Of a stretch of 25,197 bases of DNA, positions 14,526 to 21,688 are shown piece after piece (within the stretch, counting starts at the first letter, position 1; each line of letters opens with the position of its first letter). The notes beneath the pieces were generated by a model. It was not told the origin of the DNA, did not search any database, and worked only from the letters and a program-made list of their open reading frames with translations. Position numbers and translations under genes: made by a program. Source of the DNA: RGIG2707 sp045600065. GTDB taxonomy: Bacteria > Bacillota > Clostridia > Peptostreptococcales > Anaerovoracaceae. The DNA is taken from assembly GCA_045600065.1 (NCBI GenBank), contig JAZRXE010000090.1, forward strand, positions 1-25,197, read 5' to 3'.

Positions 14526-15871
14526 TGACAACCGAAACAACTTATCAGACAAGAATGGCCCAGCGGGCTGCCAGAAGAGCGGCTGAAAAGAAATGCCGCA
14601 AGACGATCACAAAGCTTGCGGTTTTTGCCGCCGTACTGGTTCTGGCCGTAGGTTTTGTGCTGCCCCGCATAGGAGCGGCGCTGCTGGGCGGACAGTCCCC
14701 TCAGGGCGAGGCCCCCTTGATCGAGCCTCAGCCCAAGGAACCGGAAATAGTAAGCCTTGATATACGCTGCGCAGGCGATGTCATGGCTCATAAGAGCCAG
14801 GTGGACTCTTATTACAACAAAGAGACCGACAGCTATGATTTCAGCTCCTGGTTTTCAAGCGTCTCTGCCTATCTTCAGGAGGCGGATCTGGCTATAGCCA
14901 ATTTCGAGACCACCTTCACAGGGCAGGCGCCGTATACGGGCTACCCCGCATTCAACGCCCCCGACTCCCTGGTGGACGCCGTCAAGGGAATGGGTGTGGA
15001 CGTTGCCAATTTTTCAAATAACCATATGCTGGACAAGGGCATCAGCGGCCTTAAGCGCAGCGTCGAGTACATGCGCAGCACAGGCATGGTGGTGTCCGGA
15101 GCCAGGGTCAGTGAGGATGAGCCCCGCTATGCCCTTATAGACGTCAAGGGCATAAAGGTGGGCATAGTTTCGTATTGCTACGAGACCCCCAGAAGCGGCG
15201 GTAAGCGCACCATGCAGGCAAACCCCATGTCCTCTGAGGCTCTTGCCCTTACCAATACCTTCGGCTACGAAGACAACGAGGGCGATCTTCAGAACATAGC
15301 GGCTCAGATGCAGCAGGCAAGAGACGCGGGCGCAAAGCTGGTCATCTGCTACATGCACTGGGGCGAGGAATACGAATTCGGAGCCAACAACTGGCAGAAG
15401 AAGATGGCAGGACGCCTGGCAGAGCTTGGCGCGGACCTGATCTTCGGTTCTCATCCCCATGTTCCCGAAGAGATAGAAATCCTTGAGCTTCAGACTGAGA
15501 CAGGCATCAAAAAGGTGCCCGTGTTCTACAGCCTGGGCAATTTCGTGTCCAACCAGCGCTCGGAGACTCTTGGCGCCGGTCAGAACGGCAAGGGCGGCAT
15601 GTACCGCACCGAAGAGGGCGAGATAGGCTGTGTCAGGATCAGCTACTGCCTGGACGACGACAGCTTTACCGTTGACAGCGTCAGCTATATACCCCTCTGG
15701 GTGGATCGCATCAGCCTGAGCGGCGGCAAGTACGAATACGGAGTGATCCCCCTGCTGGGCGATTACAGATCCGACCCCATGCTGGTCAGATCCGGCCATG
15801 CCGACAGGGCAGATAAGGCTCTGGACCATATGAACGGCCTCATCGGCCCGGAATATCTCTATGGAATTTGA
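14525..15871 (+). CDS. CapA-family protein (poly-gamma-glutamate type), membrane anchored
   Basis: A 448-residue protein of the CapA/YwtB family, which has a metallophosphatase-like fold and is linked to poly-gamma-glutamate capsule production in bacilli. A basic N-terminus (to about residue 30) precedes one membrane helix (about 30-50), so the main domain should lie outside the cell. Family motifs are G-D-V-M (84-87), N-F-E-T-T, F-S-N-N-H-x-L-D-K-G, M-H-W-G-E-E-Y and G-S-H-P-H-V, followed by Y-S-L-G-N-F. These are the metal and substrate site residues. No capB or capC is present, so a capsule role is unproven; many Clostridia carry such solitary CapA proteins. It overlaps the next gene by 11 bp. 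Confidence 0.9.
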   Translation: MTTETTYQTRMAQRAARRAAEKKCRKTITKLAVFAAVLVLAVGFVLPRIGAALLGGQSPQGEAPLIEPQPKEPEIVSLDIRCAGDVMAHKSQVDSYYNKETDSYDFSSWFSSVSAYLQEADLAIANFETTFTGQAPYTGYPAFNAPDSLVDAVKGMGVDVANFSNNHMLDKGISGLKRSVEYMRSTGMVVSGARVSEDEPRYALIDVKGIKVGIVSYCYETPRSGGKRTMQANPMSSEALALTNTFGYEDNEGDLQNIAAQMQQARDAGAKLVICYMHWGEEYEFGANNWQKKMAGRLAELGADLIFGSHPHVPEEIEILELQTETGIKKVPVFYSLGNFVSNQRSETLGAGQNGKGGMYRTEEGEIGCVRISYCLDDDSFTVDSVSYIPLWVDRISLSGGKYEYGVIPLLGDYRSDPMLVRSGHADRADKALDHMNGLIGPEYLYGI

Positions 15872-16412
15872 TTTTGAGATAGCCAAAAAAATGAACAAGA
15901 CCGCGGTCGATCGGGGCGGGATTTCCCTAAGCTCCGTCCTGGGGACACCGGGCAAGGCCCGCATGGTGATAAGGGCAGGCGAGTACGAAGACCTGAAGGC
16001 CTCGGTGGCTGCCTTCCGCACCTTCAGCGGCAAGCCTCTGCGCTGCAGCGCCAGGGGCAAGAGCCTTGTTGTGGAAATAGAGTGCGAGGATGCCCTTAGC
16101 ACTCTGTTCGAATTCGCAAAGCAGATAGGCTTCGCTTCAGACGACGCTCTGGAGGTGACGGCCTTTTGCAGCGCCAATCACAGTTTCGGCGGATCTCCTC
16201 TGCAGATGACCGAGATCGAGGTCGACAAAGAGTCCATGCATCTTAAGGTCAGAGGGCAGATAGAAGAAGGCGCGGACACTGAGGCTCTGTTTGCGGAGCT
16301 CATGCCCGAGCTTGAGCTTTACGGCATGGGAGTCATAAAGCCCGGTGCCGGAGGCCTGTCAGCAGCCGAGGCTGAGGCCCTGATGCAGGGCGGGCAGACT
16401 TCAGAGGCGTAA
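15861..16412 (+). CDS. Conserved-context hypothetical protein, 183 residues
   Basis: I do not recognise this protein. It is soluble, with no signal peptide or membrane segment, and mixed alpha/beta in appearance. Notable features are a basic N-terminal part (I-A-K-K-M-N-K), an A-R-M-V-I-R-A-G-E-Y-E-D strand-helix segment at about 33-44, and an acidic second half. The coding case rests on tight packing: it overlaps the end of the CapA-like gene by 11 bp and stops 3 bp before the PgeF gene. Codon use matches the neighbours. There is no strong separate ribosome binding site, so translation is probably coupled to the CapA-like gene. Confidence 0.75.
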   Translation: MEFDFEIAKKMNKTAVDRGGISLSSVLGTPGKARMVIRAGEYEDLKASVAAFRTFSGKPLRCSARGKSLVVEIECEDALSTLFEFAKQIGFASDDALEVTAFCSANHSFGGSPLQMTEIEVDKESMHLKVRGQIEEGADTEALFAELMPELELYGMGVIKPGAGGLSAAEAEALMQGGQTSEA

Positions 16413-16415
16413 AGC

Positions 16416-17129
16416 ATGAAAGAGACAAAAGACGAGATCAGAGTGTTTGAAGGCGAAGCCGGCATCAGAGCGGGCTTTACCACCCGCAGCACCACTGCCG
16501 CAGCCCGCAGGGATGAGCTTCTGGAAGAGGTCGCTCCTTTGGGCGGCAGCGTTATTCATCCCTGCCTTGTGCATGGTACTGATATCGTGCTGCTGGAAGA
16601 AGACTGCCCCAAGGGTCTGGTGGACATCGAGGATACCGACGGCTGTATAACCGATGTGCCTCACATCGTGCTCACCTCCACCCATGGCGACTGCCTTCCT
16701 ATCTATGCCTACGACCCTGTCCACAGGGCCATAGGTCTGGTTCACGCCGGATGGCGCGGCACTCAGGCCCTGATCGCCGAAAACCTGGTGGCGTGCATGG
16801 AGCAGTGCTTTGGCACAGACCCCGGCGACCTTAAGGTTTGTATAGGCCCCGGCATCGATTCCTGCTGCTTCGAGGTGGACGAGGATGTGGCAATGCAGTT
16901 CCTCGGCATGGACTGGGCCGACGAATGGATAGGCGAATATGTGAACCTGCTGCCTTCGGGCAAGTATACGATAGATCTTAAGGGCTTCAACCTGGAGCTC
17001 CTTATGCTGAACGGCGTGGAAGACATCAGCCTCAGCCCCCTGTGCACCTGCTGCCGGGAGGATCTTTTCTATTCCTGGCGCCGCAGCAGGGACAAAGACA
17101 GAATGCTGGCATATATCGAGATATTGTAG
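16416..17129 (+). CDS. pgeF: PgeF/YfiH laccase-domain (polyphenol oxidase family) protein
   Basis: A 237-residue member of the YfiH/LACC1 family. Characterised members act on purine nucleosides (adenosine deamination and phosphorolysis), and the Escherichia coli member is linked to correcting misincorporated serine in peptidoglycan precursors. The zinc-site residues are present: His53 (L-V-H-G), Cys93 in T-H-G-D-C-L-P and His110 in V-H-A-G-W-R-G-T. Downstream blocks also match: G-P-G-I-x-x-C-C-F-E-V and C-T-C-C-R-E-D-L-F-Y-S-W-R-R. Length is normal. It is the last gene before a strong terminator. The exact in vivo substrate cannot be told from sequence. Confidence 0.93.
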   Translation: MKETKDEIRVFEGEAGIRAGFTTRSTTAAARRDELLEEVAPLGGSVIHPCLVHGTDIVLLEEDCPKGLVDIEDTDGCITDVPHIVLTSTHGDCLPIYAYDPVHRAIGLVHAGWRGTQALIAENLVACMEQCFGTDPGDLKVCIGPGIDSCCFEVDEDVAMQFLGMDWADEWIGEYVNLLPSGKYTIDLKGFNLELLMLNGVEDISLSPLCTCCREDLFYSWRRSRDKDRMLAYIEIL

Positions 17130-17135
17130 GATACG

Positions 17136-17172
17136 GCCCGAAACCCCTGTTTGGGAGTGCTTCGGGCTTTTT
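17136..17172 (+). terminator. Rho-independent terminator after pgeF
   Basis: GCCCGAA (17136-17142) and TTCGGGC (17161-17167) form a perfect 7-bp outer stem with further C/G pairing inside, followed by TTTTT. It begins seven bases after the pgeF stop codon. Confidence 0.85.
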
Positions 17173-17246
17173 GTACGCAGAAGACCCCGTGTCGGACGGG
17201 TGTATCCTTTTTATCTGAAAAATATGCACTTTTCCGCCGAATTGTA

Positions 17247-17276
17247 TAGACAAAATTAATTAATTATTGTTAATAT
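17247..17276 (+). promoter_or_regulatory. Possible promoter of the M20 amidohydrolase gene
   Basis: TAGACA (17247-17252) and TAATAT (17271-17276) are 18 bp apart in a very AT-rich stretch. An alternative pair, TTGTAT (17242-17247) and TATTGT (17265-17270), has a 17-bp spacer. I cannot decide between them. Confidence 0.4.
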
Positions 17277-17283
17277 GATTTGC

Positions 17284-17443
17284 TGTTCCTGCAGTCCCGA
17301 CCTGCCGGAGAGCCCCTTGCCCGCGGCGAGATCCGATCCGCCGGAAGGTTCGCCGGATGCCCGGACAGCAGCCTGCCGCGGCCTTGCAGCCTGCGCAGGC
17401 ATAAAACGAGATCGAATAATACTTACATATCCAGGAGGAATCA
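17284..17443 (+). promoter_or_regulatory. GC-rich, base-paired 5' leader of the M20 gene
   Basis: About 160 nt between the promoter and the start codon. It contains a 7-bp pairing of CCGCGGC (17321-17327) with GCCGCGG (17375-17381), an inner ATCCG/CGGAT stem (17336-17340 with 17354-17358), and a perfect 12-bp palindrome GCCTGCGCAGGC (17389-17400). It matches no riboswitch family I know. The last 40 nt are AT-rich and hold the AGGAGG of the gene. Confidence 0.4.
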
Positions 17444-18841
17444 ATGGACAAGATCGAACAAAGGATCATCGAGATCATTGATCAGAACGCACAGAGACTG
17501 ATCGATTTCGGTACAGACATTTACGAACATCCCGAGCTGGGCTACATGGAGCACCGCACCGCAGGCAAGTTCGCCGAGCAGCTGCGCTCTCTGGGCCTGG
17601 AACCCCAGGAAGGACTGGCCGTAACCGGCGTCAAGTCCTATCTGAAGAAGCCCGAAGAAGGCGAGCTGCGCCTCTGCCTGATGGGCGAGCTGGACGCTCT
17701 GTGCGTTCCCGGCCACCCCTTTGCAGACCCCGTCACCACCGCGGCTCACTGCTGCGGCCATAACGCGCAGCTGACCGGCGTGCTGGGCGCTGCAATCGCC
17801 CTCACCGACCCCGAAGTCAAGGCGGCTCTGGGTGGCAACGTGGTGTTTATAGGTGTTCCCAACGAGGAAGCCGGCACCCCCGATGACGTTCTGGCACAGC
17901 TCAGAGCGGAAGGCAAGGTCACCCATGTAGGCGGCAAGTGCGAATTCATCGAGATAGGCGCTGTTGACGATATCGATCTGACCGTCGGCCATCACACCGC
18001 GGCAGGCGAGGCTCACATCAGCCAGGTGCGCAACGCTCCCAGCATGGGCATGGTCCGCAAGTTCGTCACCTTCAAGGGCAAGTCTTCCCATCCTACCAGA
18101 GCGGCTCATGCCATTGACTGCCAGAAGACCGCCGCTCTGACTCTGAACAACGTGAATGCCCAGCGCGAGGCCCTGGAATGGCTCTGGCAGCCTTCCCGCT
18201 TCATGCTCCACAGCCAGGTCATGACGGGAGCAAGCGCCATCAACGTGGTATCCCGCGAATGCCAGATGGTATTCGATATTCGCGCCCAGGCCCAGCCCAT
18301 GATCAACGAGCTGTGCTACATGGCTGACCGCGCCGTGGAAGGCGCAGCCATAGTCACCGGCGCAGGCTACGAAAGCCGCATCGAGCCGGGCTATCTGCCC
18401 GTAGTGCCCGTCACAGACGAGTCTGCCCAGGTGATGATCGACACCTTTAAGCTTGTAGACCCCGACACCCCCGTGGATTATCAGGGGCCCAAGGACTTCA
18501 GCGGAACCACCGACTACGGCGATCTGTCCAGCGTCATGCCCGTCATGATGTTCCAGACCGGCGGCGTTGGCGGTCAGGGCCACAACGTGGACTGGCATAT
18601 AACCGACCCCTACGAGTTCTACGTGACCACCGCCAAGGTATTTGCCATTGCAGCATATAAGCTGATGAAGGACAATTGCGCCTTTGCCAAGAAGGTCGTT
18701 GAGCAGAACCCTGCCCAGATGACCACTCAGCAGTGGCGGGATCTGAAGTTCGAACAGGCACAGCTGAAGGTCAAGGAAATGGTGCCCACCCCCTGGTTCG
18801 GCCCCACTCCTGACGCTCCCAATCCTCCCGAAGAGCAGTAA
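17444..18841 (+). CDS. M20-family amidohydrolase, AbgB-like (metallopeptidase)
   Basis: A 465-residue enzyme of the M20 metallopeptidase family, closest in pattern to the aminobenzoyl-glutamate hydrolase subunit B/amidohydrolase branch, which cleaves N-acyl or aminoacyl amide bonds in the cytoplasm. Seen motifs are E-H-P-E-L-G-Y (28-34), the metal/catalytic G-E-L-D-A-L (81-86), H-C-C-G-H-N (102-107) and V-P-N-E-E (138-142), then G-H-H-T-A at the end of the catalytic part. The lid/dimer domain shows F-K-G-K-S-S-H-P-T-R-A-A-H-A. The HCCGHN form, where typical M20D members have HACGHD, suits the AbgB branch. Substrate is unknown; no AbgA partner or AbgT transporter lies nearby. The start has AGGAGG six bases upstream. 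Confidence 0.9.
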   Translation: MDKIEQRIIEIIDQNAQRLIDFGTDIYEHPELGYMEHRTAGKFAEQLRSLGLEPQEGLAVTGVKSYLKKPEEGELRLCLMGELDALCVPGHPFADPVTTAAHCCGHNAQLTGVLGAAIALTDPEVKAALGGNVVFIGVPNEEAGTPDDVLAQLRAEGKVTHVGGKCEFIEIGAVDDIDLTVGHHTAAGEAHISQVRNAPSMGMVRKFVTFKGKSSHPTRAAHAIDCQKTAALTLNNVNAQREALEWLWQPSRFMLHSQVMTGASAINVVSRECQMVFDIRAQAQPMINELCYMADRAVEGAAIVTGAGYESRIEPGYLPVVPVTDESAQVMIDTFKLVDPDTPVDYQGPKDFSGTTDYGDLSSVMPVMMFQTGGVGGQGHNVDWHITDPYEFYVTTAKVFAIAAYKLMKDNCAFAKKVVEQNPAQMTTQQWRDLKFEQAQLKVKEMVPTPWFGPTPDAPNPPEEQ

Positions 18842-18958
18842 TGCAGGGCACGGGACTGTGTCCGGCATCCGTGGGATTGCTCACGGTATGCCTCAGCTTT
18901 TTGCCGGCAGCCCGCTGATTTTCGCCCGGTATCCGGGAGACTGCTTCAGACAATGTTC

Positions 18959-18997
18959 AAACCGCCGAATCCGAGCCTTCGGATCCGGCGGTTTTTT
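18959..18997 (+). terminator. Strong rho-independent terminator after M20 gene
   Basis: AAACCGCCG and CGGCGGTTT arms close a longer stem with inner ATCCGA/TTCGGAT pairing, followed by a run of seven T. It lies about 120 bp after the stop codon. The stretch before it holds two smaller hairpins (CCGTG/CACGG at 18869-18886 and CCCGG/CCGGG at 18925-18937) without T runs. Confidence 0.85.
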
Positions 18998-19232
18998 TGC
19001 TGCATCACGGAAAAATTATTTTTACAAGAATGCGGACACCCCAACAAATAGTGTCCGCAGGCCCGGTGCGCAACTATATTTAGAAAAATTTTATGCTGCG
19101 GGTGCATAAAAGGAACGCCCGGAACCGTTGCTGAAAAACCGTAAAAACAAGCTGAGCGGAGCCCTGCCCGAAAGCCTTGAAAACACGGGTTTTGCAGCCT
19201 GTAAAATTTTTTTGGAAATTTTCATTTTTTGC
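18998..19232. other. AT-rich spacer with one hairpin, no gene seen
   Basis: No open frame here resembles a protein. A perfect 9-bp hairpin, TGCGGACAC (19031-19039) and GTGTCCGCA (19051-19059) with an 11-nt loop, has no T run. A weak promoter-like pair (TTGAAA and TAAAAT, 19-bp spacer) lies near 19178-19208. Confidence 0.5.
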
Positions 19233-19261
19233 TTGCATTCCGCTCTTGAACGATGTATATT
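19233..19261 (+). promoter_or_regulatory. Predicted promoter of the S10 ribosomal operon
   Basis: TTGCAT (19233-19238) and TATATT (19256-19261) are separated by exactly 17 bp, preceded by a T-rich stretch resembling an UP element. Transcription would start near 19268, about 450 nt before rpsJ. Confidence 0.7.
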
Positions 19262-19267
19262 TTAGAG

Positions 19268-19717
19268 GCTTGCTTAAGGATGGGTGGATTATGCCCTTAT
19301 GGCAGAAAAGCCCGAAAATCCGGCAAAGACGCAGAAAGTTACTGCGCTATCAGATAATTTCTGCCGAGAATTGTCAGGTCAGGAACCTGGCGAAGGAGTT
19401 CTCGCGCCTTTTGCTTTGAGTAAGAAATCAGGGAACACACGGCAGCGTGTTAAGGGCTGAAAATAGAGTTGCAAATCAGCCGGAGACAGACCCGCAGAGC
19501 TTAAAAAATCAAGCCTGCAGGCCGCGTAGGCGGATGGGGATCAGCCCCCGGAAGCCTGGTCTGCAAGCCGCAAGGCGGCGAACGCAGGGCCTGCGGAAGC
19601 TGTCCGAAGATCCCGGATACACGGGCACAGGGCTCGAAGAAATACCTCGTACAGACATAGCGGAAATGTGCGAAATCAACGCGGGGAAGTCCCGCAGGCA
19701 AACAGGAGGAATATTTA
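19268..19717 (+). ncRNA. Long structured 5' leader RNA of the S10 operon (candidate regulator)
   Basis: About 450 nt with no convincing protein frame but many perfect helices: GGCAGAAA (19301-19308) with TTTCTGCC (19358-19365), enclosing CGCAG/CTGCG (19330-19334, 19342-19346); GTCAGGT with ACCTGGC (19373-19379, 19385-19391); GGCTGA with TCAGCC (19455-19460, 19476-19481); GCAGGCC with GGCCTGC (19517-19523, 19588-19594), enclosing GGGG/CCCC near 19536-19548 and GCCGC/GCGGC (19567-19571, 19575-19579); and GCGGG with CCCGC (19681-19685, 19691-19695) just before the AGGAGG. In E. coli the S10 leader is controlled by protein L4, but it is much shorter. I match this RNA to no known family; it might be a leader or an independent RNA processed from the transcript. 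Confidence 0.55.
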
Positions 19718-20026
19718 ATGAGCAGTCAGAAAATCAGAATCAGACTCAAGGCCTATGATCACAAGGCTCTGGATCTGTCCGCAGAGAAGATCGTCGAAGC
19801 GGCAAAGAAGACCGGCGCTGAAGTGTCCGGACCCATCCCTCTTCCCACTGAAAAGGAAGTCGTAACCATACTGAGGGCCGTACACAAGTACAAGGATTCC
19901 AGAGAACAATTCGAACAGAGGACCCACAAGAGACTGATAGATATCCTTAACCCGACCGCAAAGACCATGGACACTCTCATGAAGCTGGACATGCCTGCCG
20001 GTGTGGATATCGAAATCAAACTGTAA
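19718..20026 (+). CDS. rpsJ: Ribosomal protein S10 (uS10)
   Basis: A 102-residue small-subunit protein that also serves in transcription antitermination as NusE. The N-terminus I-R-I-R-L-K-A-Y-D-H, the G-P-I-P-L-P-T segment and H-K-R-L-I-D-I at the expected places make the call certain. AGGAGG lies eight bases before the ATG. First gene of the operon; an 84-bp spacer with a hairpin follows. Confidence 0.99.
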   Translation: MSSQKIRIRLKAYDHKALDLSAEKIVEAAKKTGAEVSGPIPLPTEKEVVTILRAVHKYKDSREQFEQRTHKRLIDILNPTAKTMDTLMKLDMPAGVDIEIKL

Positions 20027-20065
20027 GTACCAAGGTAATACATAGATTACTAACGTGCTTAGTAT

Positions 20066-20083
20066 GATTGGCAGACGCCAATC
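20066..20083 (+). other. Hairpin in the rpsJ-rplC spacer
   Basis: GATTGGC (20066-20072) and GCCAATC (20077-20083) form a perfect 7-bp stem with an AGAC tetraloop. A GTAAT/ATTAC stem lies just before it. There is no T run, so it is not a terminator; it may protect the mRNA or mark a processing site. The 84-bp spacer is the longest within the ribosomal operon. Confidence 0.5.
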
Positions 20084-20110
20084 CGCTGTAAGAACTTAGG
20101 AGGAAAAAGA

Positions 20111-20743
20111 ATGAAAGCGATTTTGGGAAAAAAGGTCTCCATGACCCAGATCTTCTCCGAAGCAGGAGAAGTCATTCCCGTAACTGTCATTGAAGCTGGC
20201 CCCGTTCAGGTATCCCAGATCAAGACAGTCGAGACCGACGGCTACTACGGAGTACAGATCGGCTTCGAGGACAAGAAGCAGAGCAGAGTCATCAAGCCCG
20301 AGCAGGGACACTTCGCCAAGGCAGGCATCCCCGTCAAGAAGTATGTTGCAGAGTTCAGACCCGATGCTGACGACACATACACTCTGGGCCAGACCATCAC
20401 CGTGGCAGACTTCGAAGTCGGCACCAAGCTGGATGTAACCGGCACTTCCAAAGGTAAGGGAACCCAGGGCAACATCAAGCGTCATCACCACAGACGCGGA
20501 CCCATGACTCACGGTTCCAAGCATAAGAGACTGCCCGGCGGTCTCGCAGCTGCTACCTATCCTTCCAGAGTATTCCTGGGCAACAAGGCTCCCGGAAGAA
20601 CAGGAAGAGACACAGTAACCATGCAGAACCTTGAGCTGGTAAAGATCATCGCAGACAGAAACCTGATGCTCGTAAAGGGAGCTGTTCCCGGAGCAAAGGG
20701 CGGACTGCTGAAGATCAGAACCGCTGTCAAGACCGAGAAGTAG
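20111..20743 (+). CDS. rplC: Ribosomal protein L3 (uL3)
   Basis: A 210-residue large-subunit protein that helps nucleate 50S assembly and reaches the peptidyl-transferase centre. The start M-K-A-I-L-G-K-K-V-S-M-T-Q-I-F and the central G-K-G-T-Q-G-x-I-K-R-H-H loop with H-R-R-G-P-M-T-H-G-S are diagnostic. AGGAGG lies six bases before the ATG. Confidence 0.99.
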   Translation: MKAILGKKVSMTQIFSEAGEVIPVTVIEAGPVQVSQIKTVETDGYYGVQIGFEDKKQSRVIKPEQGHFAKAGIPVKKYVAEFRPDADDTYTLGQTITVADFEVGTKLDVTGTSKGKGTQGNIKRHHHRRGPMTHGSKHKRLPGGLAAATYPSRVFLGNKAPGRTGRDTVTMQNLELVKIIADRNLMLVKGAVPGAKGGLLKIRTAVKTEK

Positions 20744-20759
20744 CGAAGGAGGAAGTCAA

Positions 20760-21383
20760 ATGGCAACAGTAAAAATGCTGACTATGGCCGGAGCTGAGGC
20801 TGGCACCATCGAACTGAATGATGGCATCTTCGGAATCGAGCCCAACGAATTCGCAGTACACGAAGTCGTTAAGAACTATTTAGCAAACCAGAGACAGGGC
20901 ACCCAGTCCGCAAAGACCAGGGGCGAGGTCCGCGGAGGCGGACGCAAGCCTTTCAGACAGAAGGGCACCGGCCGTCACAGACAGGGCCACAGCACCGATC
21001 CTACACAGGTAGGCGGCGGCGTAGCATTCGCACCCAAGCCCAGAAGCTACAGATACAGCATTCCCAAGAAGGTCAGAAGACTGGCATTGTTCTCTGCACT
21101 GTCCGCAAAGCTGGCTGAAGGAAATCTGGTAGTTGCAGAATCCCTGAGCTTCGATCAGCCCAAGACCAAGGATATGGTAAGCACCCTCAAGAACCTGGGC
21201 GCAGCCAGGAAGGCACTGATCGTAACCGCAGCAGTTGACGAAACTGTTATCAAGAGCGCATCCAACATTCCCGGCGTGCAGGTAAGCATGGTTGGCCAGA
21301 TGAACGTTTACGAGATCGTAAACCACACCACCCTGATCCTGACCCAGGATGCCGTAAAGAGAATTGAGGAGGTATATGCATAA
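20760..21383 (+). CDS. rplD: Ribosomal protein L4 (uL4)
   Basis: A 207-residue protein whose extended loop lines the exit tunnel; in E. coli it also represses its own operon. The tunnel loop G-E-V-R-G-G-G-R-K-P-F-R-Q-K-G-T-G-R-H-R-Q-G appears at about residues 57-80. Start preceded by AGGAGG. Its stop codon overlaps the rplW start in TAATG. If the long rpsJ leader is autoregulatory, L4 is the obvious candidate ligand by analogy. Confidence 0.99.
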   Translation: MATVKMLTMAGAEAGTIELNDGIFGIEPNEFAVHEVVKNYLANQRQGTQSAKTRGEVRGGGRKPFRQKGTGRHRQGHSTDPTQVGGGVAFAPKPRSYRYSIPKKVRRLALFSALSAKLAEGNLVVAESLSFDQPKTKDMVSTLKNLGAARKALIVTAAVDETVIKSASNIPGVQVSMVGQMNVYEIVNHTTLILTQDAVKRIEEVYA

Positions 21384-21673
21384 TGAAAGCTCCTTATGAC
21401 GTTATAAAGGCTCCTGTCATCTCCGAAAAGAGCATGGACGACGCAGCTTCCGGAAAGTACACCTTCAAGGTGGCCATGACCGCCACCAAGCCCCAGATCA
21501 AGGCTGCGGTTGAAGAAGCTTTCGGAGTAGAAGTAGTAAGAGTAAATGTAATGAGATTCGACGGAAAGCTTAAGAGACAGGGCCTGAACGTAGGCAGAAC
21601 CGCTGCTTACAAGAAGGCTATCGTAACTCTGTCCGCATCCAGCAAGCCCATCGAACTGTTCGAAGGACTCTAA
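21383..21673 (+). CDS. rplW: Ribosomal protein L23 (uL23)
   Basis: A 96-residue protein at the tunnel exit that docks trigger factor and the signal recognition particle. D-V-I-K-A-P-V-I-S-E-K-S at the start and the Y-T-F-K-V segment are characteristic, as is F-D-G-K-L-K-R in the loop. It overlaps rplD by one base (TAATG) and relies on a GAGG inside the rplD end. Confidence 0.99.
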   Translation: MKAPYDVIKAPVISEKSMDDAASGKYTFKVAMTATKPQIKAAVEEAFGVEVVRVNVMRFDGKLKRQGLNVGRTAAYKKAIVTLSASSKPIELFEGL

Positions 21674-21688
21674 TAGGAGGAAGCAGAA

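Noticed and set aside
17441..18868. A 475-codon minus-strand open frame exactly opposite the M20 gene
   Set aside because: It mirrors the plus gene through codon bias, has no ribosome binding site, and its His/Gly/Val-rich translation resembles no protein. The plus strand has clear catalytic motifs.
19373..19400. Similarity of GTCAGGTCAGGAACCTGG to the SRP RNA core
   Set aside because: Only the GTCAGGT part matches; the conserved GGAAGGAAGCAGC loop and the opposing strand are missing.
19388..19414. Possible attenuator hairpin (GGCG/CGCC followed by TTTT) in the rpsJ leader
   Set aside because: The stem is only four pairs and the T run is interrupted, too weak to call a terminator.
19447..19758. 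A 103-codon GTG-start frame in the rpsJ leader that overlaps rpsJ
   Set aside because: There is no ribosome binding site, it overlaps rpsJ out of frame, and its Arg/Pro-rich translation follows from the GC-rich stems. An S10 leader peptide remains possible but unsupported.
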